Positions 9,514-18,808 of a stretch of DNA of 64,000 nt are shown piece by piece. Source of the DNA: Mediterraneibacter massiliensis (GTDB lineage Bacteria > Bacillota > Clostridia > Lachnospirales > Lachnospiraceae); assembly GCF_001487105.1 (NCBI RefSeq), contig NZ_LN913001.1, positions 1,567,902 to 1,631,901 on the forward strand, read 5' to 3'. The stretch's first letter is position 1, and each line of letters begins with the position of its first letter. The notes beneath the pieces are model-generated. The model saw nothing but the letters and a program-made list of their open reading frames with translations, was not told where the DNA came from and made no database searches. Both the position numbers and the translations under genes were made by a program.

Positions 9514-9543
9514 ATTATATAGGAAAAGACCCTTTGTTGACAA
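9514..9543 (-). promoter_or_regulatory. Promoter of the aroC-pot operon
   Basis: On the minus strand TTGTCA (9538-9543) and TATAAT (9514-9519) are separated by 18 nt, and transcription would begin about 40 nt upstream of the aroC ATG. A second TATAAT at 9493-9498 lacks a good partner box. The remaining sequence between 9468 and 9737 holds the start region of the divergent L,D-transpeptidase gene and nothing else that I recognise. Confidence 0.6.
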
Positions 9544-9668
9544 GTACATAAAATGATTGAAAAATATACGTCTGTGCGGCAGCCTGTCATGTATGTTTTT
9601 TAAACATGCAGCTTTGTCGGCAAAGAGCGAGGAAATGTTTTAAGAATGTTTTAAGAAAGCAGATAATA

Positions 9669-9698
9669 CTGTACTTTTTTGCCGTTTCGTAATATAAT
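9669..9698 (+). promoter_or_regulatory. Possible promoter of the L,D-transpeptidase gene
   Basis: A perfect TATAAT at 9693-9698 lies 40 nt before the ATG. The -35 region is weak (CTGTAC or TGTACT, at 18 or 17 nt), so the call rests mainly on the -10 box and its position. Confidence 0.45.
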
Positions 9699-9737
9699 GG
9701 GTCCAGATGTTGAGAAAAAGAGAAGGAGCTATACTAT

Positions 9738-11375
9738 ATGAACGATAAGGACATAAAAAAGAGAAATGTACTTACGTCGGAAGAGGATACGTACTATCTG
9801 GATGAGGAGGAATTTGAAGAAGAAGCTCCGTCTGCGCAGACAGATAGTGAATATGACGAACACGATGAAAGTGGATATGATGATATAGAAATTTTACGAG
9901 AAGAAGATTTGGAAGATGACGTTCCGACAGAGAAAAACAGGAGACGGAAAAGAAGAAAAAACAAAGAAAAAAAGGTCAGAAGATCCGGGAAAAAGATTTT
10001 TATTATCTGCAGCAGTATAATTGGCGTACTGGCAGTAGTTTATATAGGTGTTTCTGTCTTTTTTATGCAGCATTTTTTTATCAATACAGAAATTAACGGA
10101 CATGATTTTTCAGGAAAGTCTGTATCAGCAGTAGAAGACTATATGAAAGAGCAGGTAAAGGACTACCAGCTTAAAATTTTAGAGAAGGACAATCAGTCAG
10201 ATCTGATCGACGGAGATGCCATTTCCTTGACGTATAAAAAAAGTAATGAAATAAAAGAAGCGGTAAAAAAACAGAATGGCTTTTTGTGGCCGAAGGCATT
10301 TTTTGATAAAAATTCCCAGAAAGTAACGGTCAATGTATCCTATGACACAGATGCACTGAATACATTGATCGCCGATTTGAAACCGGTGACAGTAGAACAG
10401 ACACAGCCGATATCTGCTATGCCGAAATTTGATGGGGAGAAGTTCACTGTAGAACCGGAAGTTTATGGAACTGCCGTGAATATGGAAATCCTGACAGAGA
10501 AGATACATGAGTATATCACAGAGTTTAAGCCTGCATTAAATATGCAGAAGGAAGGCTGCTATGCAGAACCTAAATATACAGCAGACTCCAAAGAAGTGCA
10601 GGCTGCATGTGATACAATGAATACCTACTGCAAGGCGAATATTACCTATACAATGGGTGAGAATGTCGTTGTAGACAAGACGTTGATATCTGAGTGGCTT
10701 TCAGTTGATGAAGACATGAATGTGACATTTAATACAGATGCAGTGCGGACATGGCTGACAGAATTTGGGGATACCTATGATACACAAGGCACAACCCGGA
10801 CGATCACGACTCCGACGGGGAAAACGACCGAAGTTTCCGGTGGGGATTATGGATGGTCTATAGATGAAGACGCAGAATTTGAGGCATTGACAAACAGTAT
10901 TAAAAATGGAGAAACTGTGACAAAAGAGCCGGCGTATTATCAGACGGCGGCAGTTCATGGCGCACAGGACTGGGGAACGACCTATCTGGAAGTGGACTTA
11001 TCTGCGCAGCATATGTGGTATATCATAGATGGAGGCGTTGCGCTTGAGACAGATGTAGTAACAGGCGAACCAATTCCGGCGAAGATTACACCTACAGGAG
11101 TTTATTCGATTTTAGAAATGAGCCAGAATGAGACACTGGTAGGAGAGATCGATCCTTCTACAGGTGAGCCGGAATATAGGACACCTGTAGCATATTGGAT
11201 GCGAGTGACATGGAGCGGCATTGGTTTCCATGACGCAACTTGGCAGCCGGCTTTTGGCGGGAGCTTGTATCAGGATGGTCTGGGCTCTCACGGCTGTATC
11301 AATATGCCTCTTGACCAGGCGGCATCCCTGTACAGCATGTTGTCCACGGGAACCCCGGTTATCATCCACAATTAA
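9738..11375 (+). CDS. L,D-transpeptidase (YkuD domain) with peptidoglycan-binding-like domains
   Basis: 545 aa membrane-anchored cell-wall enzyme. Residues 1-65 are strongly acidic, 68-86 strongly basic (RRRKRRKNKEKK), and 87-110 form one transmembrane helix, leaving the rest outside the cell. The middle (about 115-400) resembles the PG_binding_4 repeats that often precede this domain in Firmicutes. The C-terminus is a YkuD catalytic domain with H498 and the motif S517-H-G-C520-I-N, where Cys520 is the nucleophile. Members form 3-3 peptide cross-links in peptidoglycan, or attach proteins to it, and resist most penicillins. The long acidic cytoplasmic tail is unusual. The ATG is preceded by AGAAGGAG. 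tgt follows 16 bp downstream. Confidence 0.93.
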   Translation: MNDKDIKKRNVLTSEEDTYYLDEEEFEEEAPSAQTDSEYDEHDESGYDDIEILREEDLEDDVPTEKNRRRKRRKNKEKKVRRSGKKIFIICSSIIGVLAVVYIGVSVFFMQHFFINTEINGHDFSGKSVSAVEDYMKEQVKDYQLKILEKDNQSDLIDGDAISLTYKKSNEIKEAVKKQNGFLWPKAFFDKNSQKVTVNVSYDTDALNTLIADLKPVTVEQTQPISAMPKFDGEKFTVEPEVYGTAVNMEILTEKIHEYITEFKPALNMQKEGCYAEPKYTADSKEVQAACDTMNTYCKANITYTMGENVVVDKTLISEWLSVDEDMNVTFNTDAVRTWLTEFGDTYDTQGTTRTITTPTGKTTEVSGGDYGWSIDEDAEFEALTNSIKNGETVTKEPAYYQTAAVHGAQDWGTTYLEVDLSAQHMWYIIDGGVALETDVVTGEPIPAKITPTGVYSILEMSQNETLVGEIDPSTGEPEYRTPVAYWMRVTWSGIGFHDATWQPAFGGSLYQDGLGSHGCINMPLDQAASLYSMLSTGTPVIIHN

Positions 11376-11391
11376 CAGGAGTAAATGACAG

Positions 11392-12522
11392 ATGTATGAA
11401 CTGATAAAAACAGACGGTAAAGCAAAGAGGGGAAGACTTGTCACAGTGCACGGTACGATAGAGACCCCGGTATTTATGAATGTAGGCACTGCGGCTGCGA
11501 TCAAAGGAGCGGTATCGACAGATGATCTGCGTGCAATAAAGACGCAGGTAGAATTGTCCAATACGTATCATCTCCATGTAAGGCCAGGGGATGAGATCGT
11601 CAGAAAATTAGGCGGACTTCATAAATTTATGAACTGGGACAAGCCGATACTGACAGATTCCGGGGGATTTCAAGTGTTTTCTCTTGCAGGGTTGAGGAAG
11701 ATCAAAGAAGAAGGGGTACACTTCCATTCTCATATTGATGGAAAAAAAATCTTTATGGGACCGGAAGAAAGCATGCAGATCCAGTCTAATCTGGCATCTA
11801 CCATCGCTATGGCATTTGATGAATGTCCCTCCAGTGTGGCGGACAGATCGTATATGGAAAAGTCTGTGGCACGGACAACAAGATGGCTGAAACGCTGCAA
11901 AAAGGAGATGAATAGGCTGAATTCTCTCTCAGGAACTTTGAATTCACAGCAGCTGCTGTTTGGTATTAATCAAGGTGGAATCTACGAAGACATTCGTATC
12001 TCGCATGCGCAGCAGATTACGGAACTAAATCTGGACGGCTATGCGGTCGGCGGGCTGGCAGTGGGAGAAAGCCATGAGGATATGTATCGGATCTTGGATG
12101 CAGTCGTTCCATATCTTCCCCAGAATAAGCCTACATATCTGATGGGAGTGGGCACACCGGCGAATATATTGGAAGCAGTAGATAGAGGAGTAGATTTCTT
12201 TGACTGTGTATATCCAAGCCGAAATGGGCGTCATGGACATGTATACACGAACCGTGGAAAACTAAATCTGTTCAATGCAAAATATGAGTTGGATGACAGA
12301 CCAATCGAAGAAAATTGTCAGTGTCCTGCATGCAGAAGTTACAGCAGAGCATATATCCGCCATTTATTAAAGGCGAAAGAGATGCTGGGGATGAGGCTTT
12401 GCGTGCTGCATAACTTGTATTTTTATAATACGATGATGGAAGAGATACGAGAAGCGATAGAAGGAGGAACATATAAAGAATATAAGGCAAGAAAGCTCGC
12501 AGGAATGGGACAAAAGTCTTAA
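11392..12522 (+). CDS. tgt: tRNA-guanine transglycosylase
   Basis: 376 aa enzyme that swaps guanine-34 for the queuosine precursor preQ1 in GUN-anticodon tRNAs. The active-site region TDSGGFQVFSL contains Asp89. The GINQGGIYEDIR loop and the FDCVYPSRNGRHGH segment with the second catalytic Asp are intact. The zinc site is C-x-C-x2-C (CQCPACRSY) followed by a His in LLKAKEMLGMRLCVLHNL. Length is normal. It lies 16 bp after the L,D-transpeptidase gene and before yajC; the tgt-yajC order is common in bacteria. yajC also has its own promoter. Confidence 0.97.
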   Translation: MYELIKTDGKAKRGRLVTVHGTIETPVFMNVGTAAAIKGAVSTDDLRAIKTQVELSNTYHLHVRPGDEIVRKLGGLHKFMNWDKPILTDSGGFQVFSLAGLRKIKEEGVHFHSHIDGKKIFMGPEESMQIQSNLASTIAMAFDECPSSVADRSYMEKSVARTTRWLKRCKKEMNRLNSLSGTLNSQQLLFGINQGGIYEDIRISHAQQITELNLDGYAVGGLAVGESHEDMYRILDAVVPYLPQNKPTYLMGVGTPANILEAVDRGVDFFDCVYPSRNGRHGHVYTNRGKLNLFNAKYELDDRPIEENCQCPACRSYSRAYIRHLLKAKEMLGMRLCVLHNLYFYNTMMEEIREAIEGGTYKEYKARKLAGMGQKS

Positions 12523-12578
12523 GTTTTCCTCAGAATATAAAAATTGTCTTAAAAACCGACAGAAAATGAAAAACAGAC

Positions 12579-12607
12579 TTGAAGATTATTTGAATATTGT
12601 GTATAGT
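12579..12607 (+). promoter_or_regulatory. Promoter of yajC
   Basis: TTGAAG (12579-12584), a 17-nt spacer and TATAGT (12602-12607) lie 44 nt before the yajC ATG, within the 128-bp gap after tgt. Confidence 0.6.
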
Positions 12608-12650
12608 AGTCTTATTGGTTTGAACATAGAGTTAGGAGGAAAGAAACAAG

Positions 12651-12926
12651 ATGAATATGATAGGTATTATTCTCATCTATGCTGTAGTATTAGGAGGTAT
12701 GTGGTTTCTTCTTATGCGTCCGCAGAAAAAGGAGCAGAAGAGAATCCAGGCAATGCTCGCTACAATGGAGGTCGGAGATACTGCATTGACGACAAGCGGC
12801 TTCTATGGTGTTATCATTGACATCACAGATGATGACGTTATCGTAGAATTCGGCAATAATAAAAACTGCCGTATTCCTATGCAGAAAGCTGCGATCGCAC
12901 AGATTGAAAAGCCAAGTGCGGAATAA
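12651..12926 (+). CDS. yajC: Preprotein translocase subunit YajC
   Basis: 91 aa single-pass membrane protein. One hydrophobic helix spans residues 3-21 and is followed at once by the family's RPQKKEQKR motif, then a small soluble domain with MEVGDTALTTSGFYGVI. YajC associates with SecDF at the Sec translocon and helps protein export, although its exact role is unsettled. AGGAGG lies 12 nt before the ATG. No secD/secF follows here; instead two hairpins close the unit. Confidence 0.93.
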   Translation: MNMIGIILIYAVVLGGMWFLLMRPQKKEQKRIQAMLATMEVGDTALTTSGFYGVIIDITDDDVIVEFGNNKNCRIPMQKAAIAQIEKPSAE

Positions 12927-12972
12927 GTATAGAGTGAGTATCAAAAGGGATAGAATTCCTGCTATATATAAG

Positions 12973-13010
12973 GAAAGGGCGCTGATTTTGGGAAATATCA
13001 GCGCCCTTTC
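12973..13010 (+). terminator. Strong hairpin after yajC
   Basis: A perfect 14-bp stem pairs 12973-12986 (GAAAGGGCGCTGAT) with 12997-13010, with a 10-nt loop. There is no clean T-tract after it, so it may act as a 3' stabiliser or as the first of two tandem terminators. Confidence 0.6.
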
Positions 13011-13015
13011 TGCTT

Positions 13016-13041
13016 GTGTGCCTAACGACGCACGCTTTTTT
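13016..13041 (+). terminator. Rho-independent terminator after yajC
   Basis: A 6-bp GC-rich stem pairs GTGTGC (13016-13021) with GCACGC (13030-13035), with an 8-nt loop, and is followed directly by six T residues. It lies 6 nt downstream of the larger hairpin. Confidence 0.65.
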
Positions 13042-13122
13042 AGGGGGATACAGTGGCTGTTTTGACTCGATTTCTGGGGAAATAAAAAAATGGAGAGTGC
13101 TCTGTTTTTTCGGATGAAATAC

Positions 13123-13151
13123 TTGAAACACCAGTAGAAATGGAGTATGAT
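13123..13151 (+). promoter_or_regulatory. Promoter of the leuB-ilvD-ilvB-serC-serA operon
   Basis: TTGAAA (13123-13128), a 17-nt spacer and TATGAT (13146-13151) would start transcription about 32 nt before the leuB ATG. A leader that short leaves no room for a T-box or leader-peptide attenuator. Confidence 0.65.
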
Positions 13152-13189
13152 TAAAATTAGTATTTTTATGGTTGGAAGGATGAAGACAG

Positions 13190-14275
13190 ATGGAATTAAA
13201 GATAGGCGTAATCAAAGGTGACGGGATTGGACCAGAAATCGTCGAAGAGGCAATGAAGGTGCTAGACAGGACAGGAAAGCAGTATGGATTTACCTGTCAG
13301 TATACACAGCTTTTGATGGGAGGAGCTTCGATTGATGTCCATGGTATTCCATTGACAGAGGAGACGATCCTGGCGGCAAAAGAAAGTCAGGCTGTTCTGA
13401 TGGGTTCTATTGGTGGAGATGCAAAAGTTTCACCCTGGTACAAGTTAGAGCCCTCAAAGCGTCCGGAAGCAGGACTTCTGCGTATAAGAAAAGAGTTGAA
13501 CCTATTCGCGAATCTGCGGCCTGCCGTTCTATATGAACAATTAAAAGAGGCATGCCCTTTAAAGGAAGAAATTACAAAAAATGGGTTTGATATGATGATC
13601 ATGCGGGAATTGACAGGCGGTCTGTATTTCGGTAAACGTAGCACACAGGAAGAAAACGGAGTATTGACGGCAAAGGATGAACTTACATATAATGAAGAAG
13701 AAATCAGAAGAATAGCAAGAAGAGGCTTTGATATTGCCAGAAAACGGAGAAAAAAGGTGACTAGCGTCGACAAGGCAAATGTTTTGGATTCCTCCAGGCT
13801 TTGGAGAAAAATCGTAGAGGAAGTCGCCGCTTCCTATCCAGATGTGACGTTGGAACATATGCTGGTTGATAATTGTGCTATGCAGCTTGTAAAAGATCCT
13901 GCGCAGTTTGATGTGATCCTGACAGAAAATATGTTTGGAGACATTCTTTCTGATGAAGCTAGTATGGTGACTGGATCTATCGGAATGCTTGCTTCCGCAA
14001 GTTTAAATGAGACAAAATTCGGCTTGTATGAGCCCAGTGGCGGTTCGGCTCCGGATATTGCAGGTAAAGGGATCGCCAATCCGATCGCAACGATACTTTC
14101 TGCGGCGATGATGCTGCGCTTTTCATTTGATCTAGACAAAGCTGCTGACGCAATTGAGGCAGCTGTGGAGAAAACGCTCAAAGAAGGTTACCGTACGATC
14201 GATATTATGTCAGAAGGCAAGAAGCAGATTGGAACTTCCCAAATGGGAGACAAGATTTGTTCCTATATTGAATAG
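13190..14275 (+). CDS. leuB: 3-isopropylmalate dehydrogenase
   Basis: 361 aa NAD-dependent enzyme that oxidises and decarboxylates 3-isopropylmalate in leucine synthesis. The family's GDGIGPEI start, the substrate loop [13 protein letters not shown], the catalytic segment [16 protein letters not shown] (Lys, Asp) and the metal/cofactor region [20 protein letters not shown] are all present. GGAAGGA lies 9 nt before the ATG. It heads a five-gene operon. leuA, leuC and leuD are not in the window. Length is standard, and nothing in the sequence suggests the related tartrate or isocitrate dehydrogenases. Confidence 0.96.
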   Translation: MELKIGVIKGDGIGPEIVEEAMKVLDRTGKQYGFTCQYTQLLMGGASIDVHGIPLTEETILAAKESQAVLMGSIGGDAKVSPWYKLEPSKRPEAGLLRIRKELNLFANLRPAVLYEQLKEACPLKEEITKNGFDMMIMRELTGGLYFGKRSTQEENGVLTAKDELTYNEEEIRRIARRGFDIARKRRKKVTSVDKANVLDSSRLWRKIVEEVAASYPDVTLEHMLVDNCAMQLVKDPAQFDVILTENMFGDILSDEASMVTGSIGMLASASLNETKFGLYEPSGGSAPDIAGKGIANPIATILSAAMMLRFSFDLDKAADAIEAAVEKTLKEGYRTIDIMSEGKKQIGTSQMGDKICSYIE

Positions 14276-14317
14276 AGATGAAAGAGGCAAAAAACGAAAG
14301 AACAGGAGGAAGGCAAG

Positions 14318-15991
14318 ATGAGAAGTGATACTGTTACAAAAGGAGTGCAGCAAGCACCGCATCGTTCCCTTTTCAATGCGCTGGGAATGACACAAGAAGA
14401 ATTGGACAGACCGTTGATCGGGGTCGTAAGTTCCTATAATGAGATCGTCCCCGGACATATGAATTTGGATAAGATCACAGAAGCGGTAAAAATGGGAGTC
14501 GCAATGGCAGGAGGAACGCCGATCATGGTTCCGGCGATCGCCGTCTGCGATGGAATAGCGATGGGGCATATTGGAATGAAATATTCCCTTGTCACAAGGG
14601 ATTTGATCGCGGATTCTACAGAAGCACTGGCGATGGCACACCAATTTGACGGACTGGTCATGATACCAAATTGTGATAAAAATGTACCGGGACTGTTGAT
14701 GGCCGCGGCACGTGTAAATATTCCGACCATTTTCGTCAGTGGAGGGCCGATGCTCGCTGGACATGTAAAAGGTTCCAAGACAAGTCTTTCCAGTATGTTT
14801 GAAGCAGTGGGAAGCTATGCGGCGGGAACAATGACAGAAGCAGATGTCTGTGAATTTGAAAATAAAGCATGTCCTACCTGTGGTTCCTGTTCAGGCATGT
14901 ATACAGCAAACAGTATGAACTGTCTGACAGAGGCTTTGGGGATGGGACTGAAAGGAAACGGTACGATCCCAGCTGTATATTCTGCAAGGCTGCAGCTTGC
15001 AAAACATGCAGGGATGCAGGTGATGGAACTGGTACGAAAAAATATCCGTCCTCGTGATATTATGACAGAAGAAGCGATTTTAAATGCATTGACGGTAGAT
15101 ATGGCATTGGGATGTTCTACAAACAGTATGCTGCATATTCCGGCAATCGCACATGAGATCGGTATGGATTTTGAGATTGATTTTGCCAACAGTATTAGTG
15201 AAAAAACCCCAAATCTCTGTCATCTGGCTCCGGCAGGGCATACATATATTGAAGATTTGAATGAAGCAGGCGGCGTCTACGCAGTTATGCATGAATTAAA
15301 TAAGAAGGGGCTGCTGCATACAGATTGTATGACAGTGACAGGAAAGACGATCGGAGAGAATATCGAGGGATGCATCAATAAGAATCCGGAAGTTATCCGT
15401 CCGATAGAACATCCCTACAGCGAGACCGGCGGACTTGCTGTGTTGAAAGGGAATTTAGCTCCGGACGGAAGTGTAGTAAAACGTTCCGCAGTAGTGGAGG
15501 AGATGCTTGTACACGAAGGACCGGCAAGAATCTTCGAAAGCGATGAGGAGGCTACGGCAGCAATTAAAAACGGAAAGATCCATCCCGGGGATGTGATCGT
15601 CATCCGCTATGAAGGCCCTAAAGGCGGTCCGGGCATGCGGGAGATGTTAAACCCTACTTCTGCGATCGCAGGTTATGGGTTGGGATCGAGTGTCGCTCTG
15701 ATCACAGACGGGAGATTTAGTGGCGCCTCCAGAGGAGCTTCTATCGGACATGTTTCTCCGGAAGCAGCCGTAGGCGGTCCGATCGCACTTCTTGAGGAAG
15801 GAGATCTGATCAAGATAAATATACCGGAACTGAAATTGGAAGTAGATATTTCGGACGAGGAAATGGCACGCAGAAAGGAAAAATGGATGCCAAGAGAACC
15901 GAAAGTCAAGACGGGGTACCTTGCAAGATATGCATCCATGGTCACCTCAGGAAACCGAGGAGCAATTCTGGAAATACCGAAGAACAACTAG
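14318..15991 (+). CDS. ilvD: Dihydroxy-acid dehydratase
   Basis: 557 aa iron-sulfur enzyme that dehydrates dihydroxyisovalerate and dihydroxymethylvalerate to the keto acids for valine and isoleucine. Cluster and active-site cysteines are visible in [10 protein letters not shown] and in [18 protein letters not shown] (from residue 185). GGPGMREML and the SDGRFSG-like segment [12 protein letters not shown] are also present. AGGAGGAAGGC precedes the ATG. It lies 42 bp after leuB and 12 bp before ilvB. As with other IlvD enzymes, oxygen sensitivity is expected, which fits an anaerobe. Confidence 0.97.
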   Translation: MRSDTVTKGVQQAPHRSLFNALGMTQEELDRPLIGVVSSYNEIVPGHMNLDKITEAVKMGVAMAGGTPIMVPAIAVCDGIAMGHIGMKYSLVTRDLIADSTEALAMAHQFDGLVMIPNCDKNVPGLLMAAARVNIPTIFVSGGPMLAGHVKGSKTSLSSMFEAVGSYAAGTMTEADVCEFENKACPTCGSCSGMYTANSMNCLTEALGMGLKGNGTIPAVYSARLQLAKHAGMQVMELVRKNIRPRDIMTEEAILNALTVDMALGCSTNSMLHIPAIAHEIGMDFEIDFANSISEKTPNLCHLAPAGHTYIEDLNEAGGVYAVMHELNKKGLLHTDCMTVTGKTIGENIEGCINKNPEVIRPIEHPYSETGGLAVLKGNLAPDGSVVKRSAVVEEMLVHEGPARIFESDEEATAAIKNGKIHPGDVIVIRYEGPKGGPGMREMLNPTSAIAGYGLGSSVALITDGRFSGASRGASIGHVSPEAAVGGPIALLEEGDLIKINIPELKLEVDISDEEMARRKEKWMPREPKVKTGYLARYASMVTSGNRGAILEIPKNN

Positions 15992-16003
15992 GAGGGAAGC
16001 GCC

Positions 16004-17680
16004 ATGTTATTAAATGGAGCGGAAATAGTAATCGCATGTTTAAAAGAGCAGGGAGTCGATACAGTATTTGGGTATCCGGGCGGAGCCATTTTAAATGTGT
16101 ATGATGCGTTATATAAACACAGAGATGAAATCCGTCACGTATTGACTTCTCATGAACAGGGAGCGGCACATGCGGCAGACGGATATGCCCGTGCAACAGG
16201 AAAGGTCGGCGTATGTCTGGCAACAAGCGGCCCGGGGGCTACGAACTTGGTAACAGGAATCGCGACCGCTTATATGGATTCAATCCCTGTGGTGGCGATC
16301 ACATGTAATGTAGGAGTCGCTTTGCTTGGAAAGGATAGCTTTCAGGAGATTGACATTGCAGGGGTCACCATGCCTATCACCAAGCATAATTATATTGTAA
16401 AGGATATTACAAAATTGGCTGACACAATCCGTAAAGCCTTTCTGATCGCCAAATCTGGCAGACCGGGGCCTGTACTGATCGATATTCCAAAAGATATTAC
16501 GGCGAATCAGACAGAATATATACCAATGACTGTAAATGCAGAAGGGAGAAAAACAACACCTGCCTCCGAACAAGAAATCGATGCAGCTGTCCGCATGATC
16601 GAAGCGTCAAAACGGCCATATATCTTTGTAGGCGGCGGCGCGGTACTTTCCGGCGCTTCAGAGGAATTGCGGGAATTTGCTGAGAAAGTAGATGCACCGG
16701 TTACAGATTCTTTGATGGGAAAAGGGGCATTTCCAGGTACAGATTCCAGGTATACAGGGATGCTTGGTATGCATGGAACGAAGACTTCCAACTATGGAGT
16801 AAGCGGATGCGATCTGCTGATCGTGGCAGGAGCCAGGTTCAGTGATCGCGTGACGGGAAATACAAAGAAATTTGCGCGGAAAGCAAAAATCTTGCAGTTG
16901 GATATTGACGCGGCAGAGATGAATAAAAATGTAGTCATTACCCAGGGGGTAACAGGAGATCTCAAAGAAACACTGAAAAGGATCAATGAAAAGCTTCCGC
17001 AGCAGGCGCATTCTCAATGGCTTGCGCAGATACAGGAATATAAAGAAAAGTATCCTTTGAAATACCATCATGATACATTGACAGGTCCATTTATCGTGGA
17101 GGAAATCTACAGACAGACAAAGGGCGAGGCATTGATCGTAACCGAAGTCGGACAGCATCAGATGTGGGCGGCACAGTATTATAAGTATACGGAGCCGAGA
17201 ACATTTTTGACATCCGGAGGTCTTGGGACAATGGGATATGGATTAGGTGCATCTTTGGGCGCAAAATGCGGCTGTCCAGATAAAACGGTCGTTAATATTG
17301 CCGGGGATGGCTGTTTCCGCATGAATATGAATGAGATTGCGACAGCGGTACGGCACCAGATCCCGATCATTCAAGTGGTTGTAAATAACCATGTACTCGG
17401 AATGGTACGTCAGTGGCAGGATCTGTTTTATGATGAAAGATATTCGGCAACTGTACTCAGGGATGGTGTCGATTTTGTAAAGCTTGCAGAGGCGATGGGT
17501 GCAAAGGGGATCGGGGTACAGACTAAGGAGGAGTTTGCAGAGGCATTTGCGACAGCGCTTAGTATGAATAGTCCGGTCGTTATAGACTGTCAGATCGACG
17601 CAGATGACAAAGTATGGCCGATGGTGGCTCCTGGTGCGGCTATCAGCGATGCATTTGATGAAGAAGATATGGAGGAGTAA
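16004..17680 (+). CDS. ilvB: Acetolactate synthase, catalytic subunit
   Basis: 558 aa thiamine-diphosphate enzyme that condenses two pyruvates, or pyruvate and 2-ketobutyrate. The N-terminal domain carries GYPGGAI and the catalytic Glu51 (SHEQGAAHAADGYAR). The ThDP/Mg motif begins at GDG (residue 434) and ends at the NN about 27 residues later. The gene follows ilvD by 12 bp. No regulatory subunit (ilvN/ilvH) follows; serC comes next. The enzyme must therefore use a subunit encoded elsewhere or work without one. Some paralogues of this fold are other decarboxylases, but operon and motifs favour anabolic IlvB. Confidence 0.95.
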   Translation: MLLNGAEIVIACLKEQGVDTVFGYPGGAILNVYDALYKHRDEIRHVLTSHEQGAAHAADGYARATGKVGVCLATSGPGATNLVTGIATAYMDSIPVVAITCNVGVALLGKDSFQEIDIAGVTMPITKHNYIVKDITKLADTIRKAFLIAKSGRPGPVLIDIPKDITANQTEYIPMTVNAEGRKTTPASEQEIDAAVRMIEASKRPYIFVGGGAVLSGASEELREFAEKVDAPVTDSLMGKGAFPGTDSRYTGMLGMHGTKTSNYGVSGCDLLIVAGARFSDRVTGNTKKFARKAKILQLDIDAAEMNKNVVITQGVTGDLKETLKRINEKLPQQAHSQWLAQIQEYKEKYPLKYHHDTLTGPFIVEEIYRQTKGEALIVTEVGQHQMWAAQYYKYTEPRTFLTSGGLGTMGYGLGASLGAKCGCPDKTVVNIAGDGCFRMNMNEIATAVRHQIPIIQVVVNNHVLGMVRQWQDLFYDERYSATVLRDGVDFVKLAEAMGAKGIGVQTKEEFAEAFATALSMNSPVVIDCQIDADDKVWPMVAPGAAISDAFDEEDMEE

Positions 17681-17724
17681 TTCCATTATCATAAAATAAA
17701 TTATAAGTGCAGGAGGAAAAGAAA

Positions 17725-18807
17725 ATGGGTAGAGTGTATAACTTTTCGGCAGGACCAGCAGTGCTGCCGGAAGAAGTCTTAAAGGAAGCTGCGGCAGAAA
17801 TGCTGGATTATCAGGGAACAGGCATGTCTGTTATGGAGATGAGTCACAGATCTAAAGCATTTGAAGAAATTATTCAGACAGCAGAGCGAGATCTGCGTGA
17901 TCTTATGGGTATTCCGGATAATTATAAGGTGTTGTTTTTGCAGGGTGGGGCGTCCCAGCAGTTTGCGATGATCCCGATGAATCTAATGAAAAATCGTGTG
18001 GCAGATTATATCATAACAGGCCAGTGGGCAAAAAAAGCTGCCAAAGAAGCTGAAAAATATGGAAAAGTAAATCGGATTGCCTCCTCAGAGGACAAAACTT
18101 TTTCATATATCCCGGACTGTTCTGATCTTCCGGTTTCTGAAGATGCAGACTATGTATATATATGCGAAAATAATACAATCTATGGGACAAAGTATAAAGA
18201 ACTGCCAAATACAAAAGGAAAAATACTGGTGTCAGATGTATCCTCCTGTTTTCTTTCAGAGCCAATTGATGTGGAAAAATATGGAGTCATTTACGGTGGC
18301 GTACAGAAAAATATCGGACCCGCTGGCGTTGTCATCGTGATCATACGGGAAGATTTGATCACAGAGGAAGTCTTGCCTGGAACGCCGACGATGCTTACAT
18401 ATAAAACACATGCAGACGCCGATTCTTTGTATAACACGCCTCCGGCATATGGAATCTATATCTGTGGGAAAGTGTTTAAATGGCTGAAATCAATGGGCGG
18501 ACTTTCTGTGATGAAAGAGCACAATGAAAAGAAAGCAAAGCTGCTCTATGATTTTCTGGATCAGAGTAAGTTATTTAAAGGCACTGTGGAAAAGAAGGAT
18601 CGTTCTTTGATGAATGTACCATTTGTTACAGGTAATCCTGATCTGGATGCAAAATTCGTAAAGGAAGCAAAGGCGGCAGGTCTTGAGAATTTAAAAGGAC
18701 ACAGGACTGTAGGCGGTATGCGTGCCAGCATATATAACGCTATGCCGTACGAAGGCGTAGAGGCCCTCGTAGCATTTATGAAAAAGTTTGAGGAGGAGAA
18801 TCTGTAA
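17725..18807 (+). CDS. serC: Phosphoserine aminotransferase
   Basis: 360 aa PLP enzyme converting 3-phosphohydroxypyruvate to phosphoserine with glutamate as donor. The N-terminus YNFSAGPAVLPEEVL and the segment GGASQQFAMIPMNL are family hallmarks. The PLP lysine lies in GGVQKNIGPAG. The ATG at 17725 is chosen because AGGAGG sits 8 nt before it; a GTG at 17707 would place that site inside the gene. It is followed one base later by serA, giving the first two steps of serine synthesis side by side. Confidence 0.96.
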   Translation: MGRVYNFSAGPAVLPEEVLKEAAAEMLDYQGTGMSVMEMSHRSKAFEEIIQTAERDLRDLMGIPDNYKVLFLQGGASQQFAMIPMNLMKNRVADYIITGQWAKKAAKEAEKYGKVNRIASSEDKTFSYIPDCSDLPVSEDADYVYICENNTIYGTKYKELPNTKGKILVSDVSSCFLSEPIDVEKYGVIYGGVQKNIGPAGVVIVIIREDLITEEVLPGTPTMLTYKTHADADSLYNTPPAYGIYICGKVFKWLKSMGGLSVMKEHNEKKAKLLYDFLDQSKLFKGTVEKKDRSLMNVPFVTGNPDLDAKFVKEAKAAGLENLKGHRTVGGMRASIYNAMPYEGVEALVAFMKKFEEENL

Positions 18808-18808
18808 A

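Noticed and set aside
12566..12820. Plus-strand frame overlapping yajC
   Set aside because: It shares DNA with yajC in another frame, spans its promoter and ribosome site, and has no domain.
13011..13189. T-box or leader-peptide attenuator before leuB
   Set aside because: A good promoter leaves only about 32 nt of leader; upstream hairpins belong to the yajC terminators.
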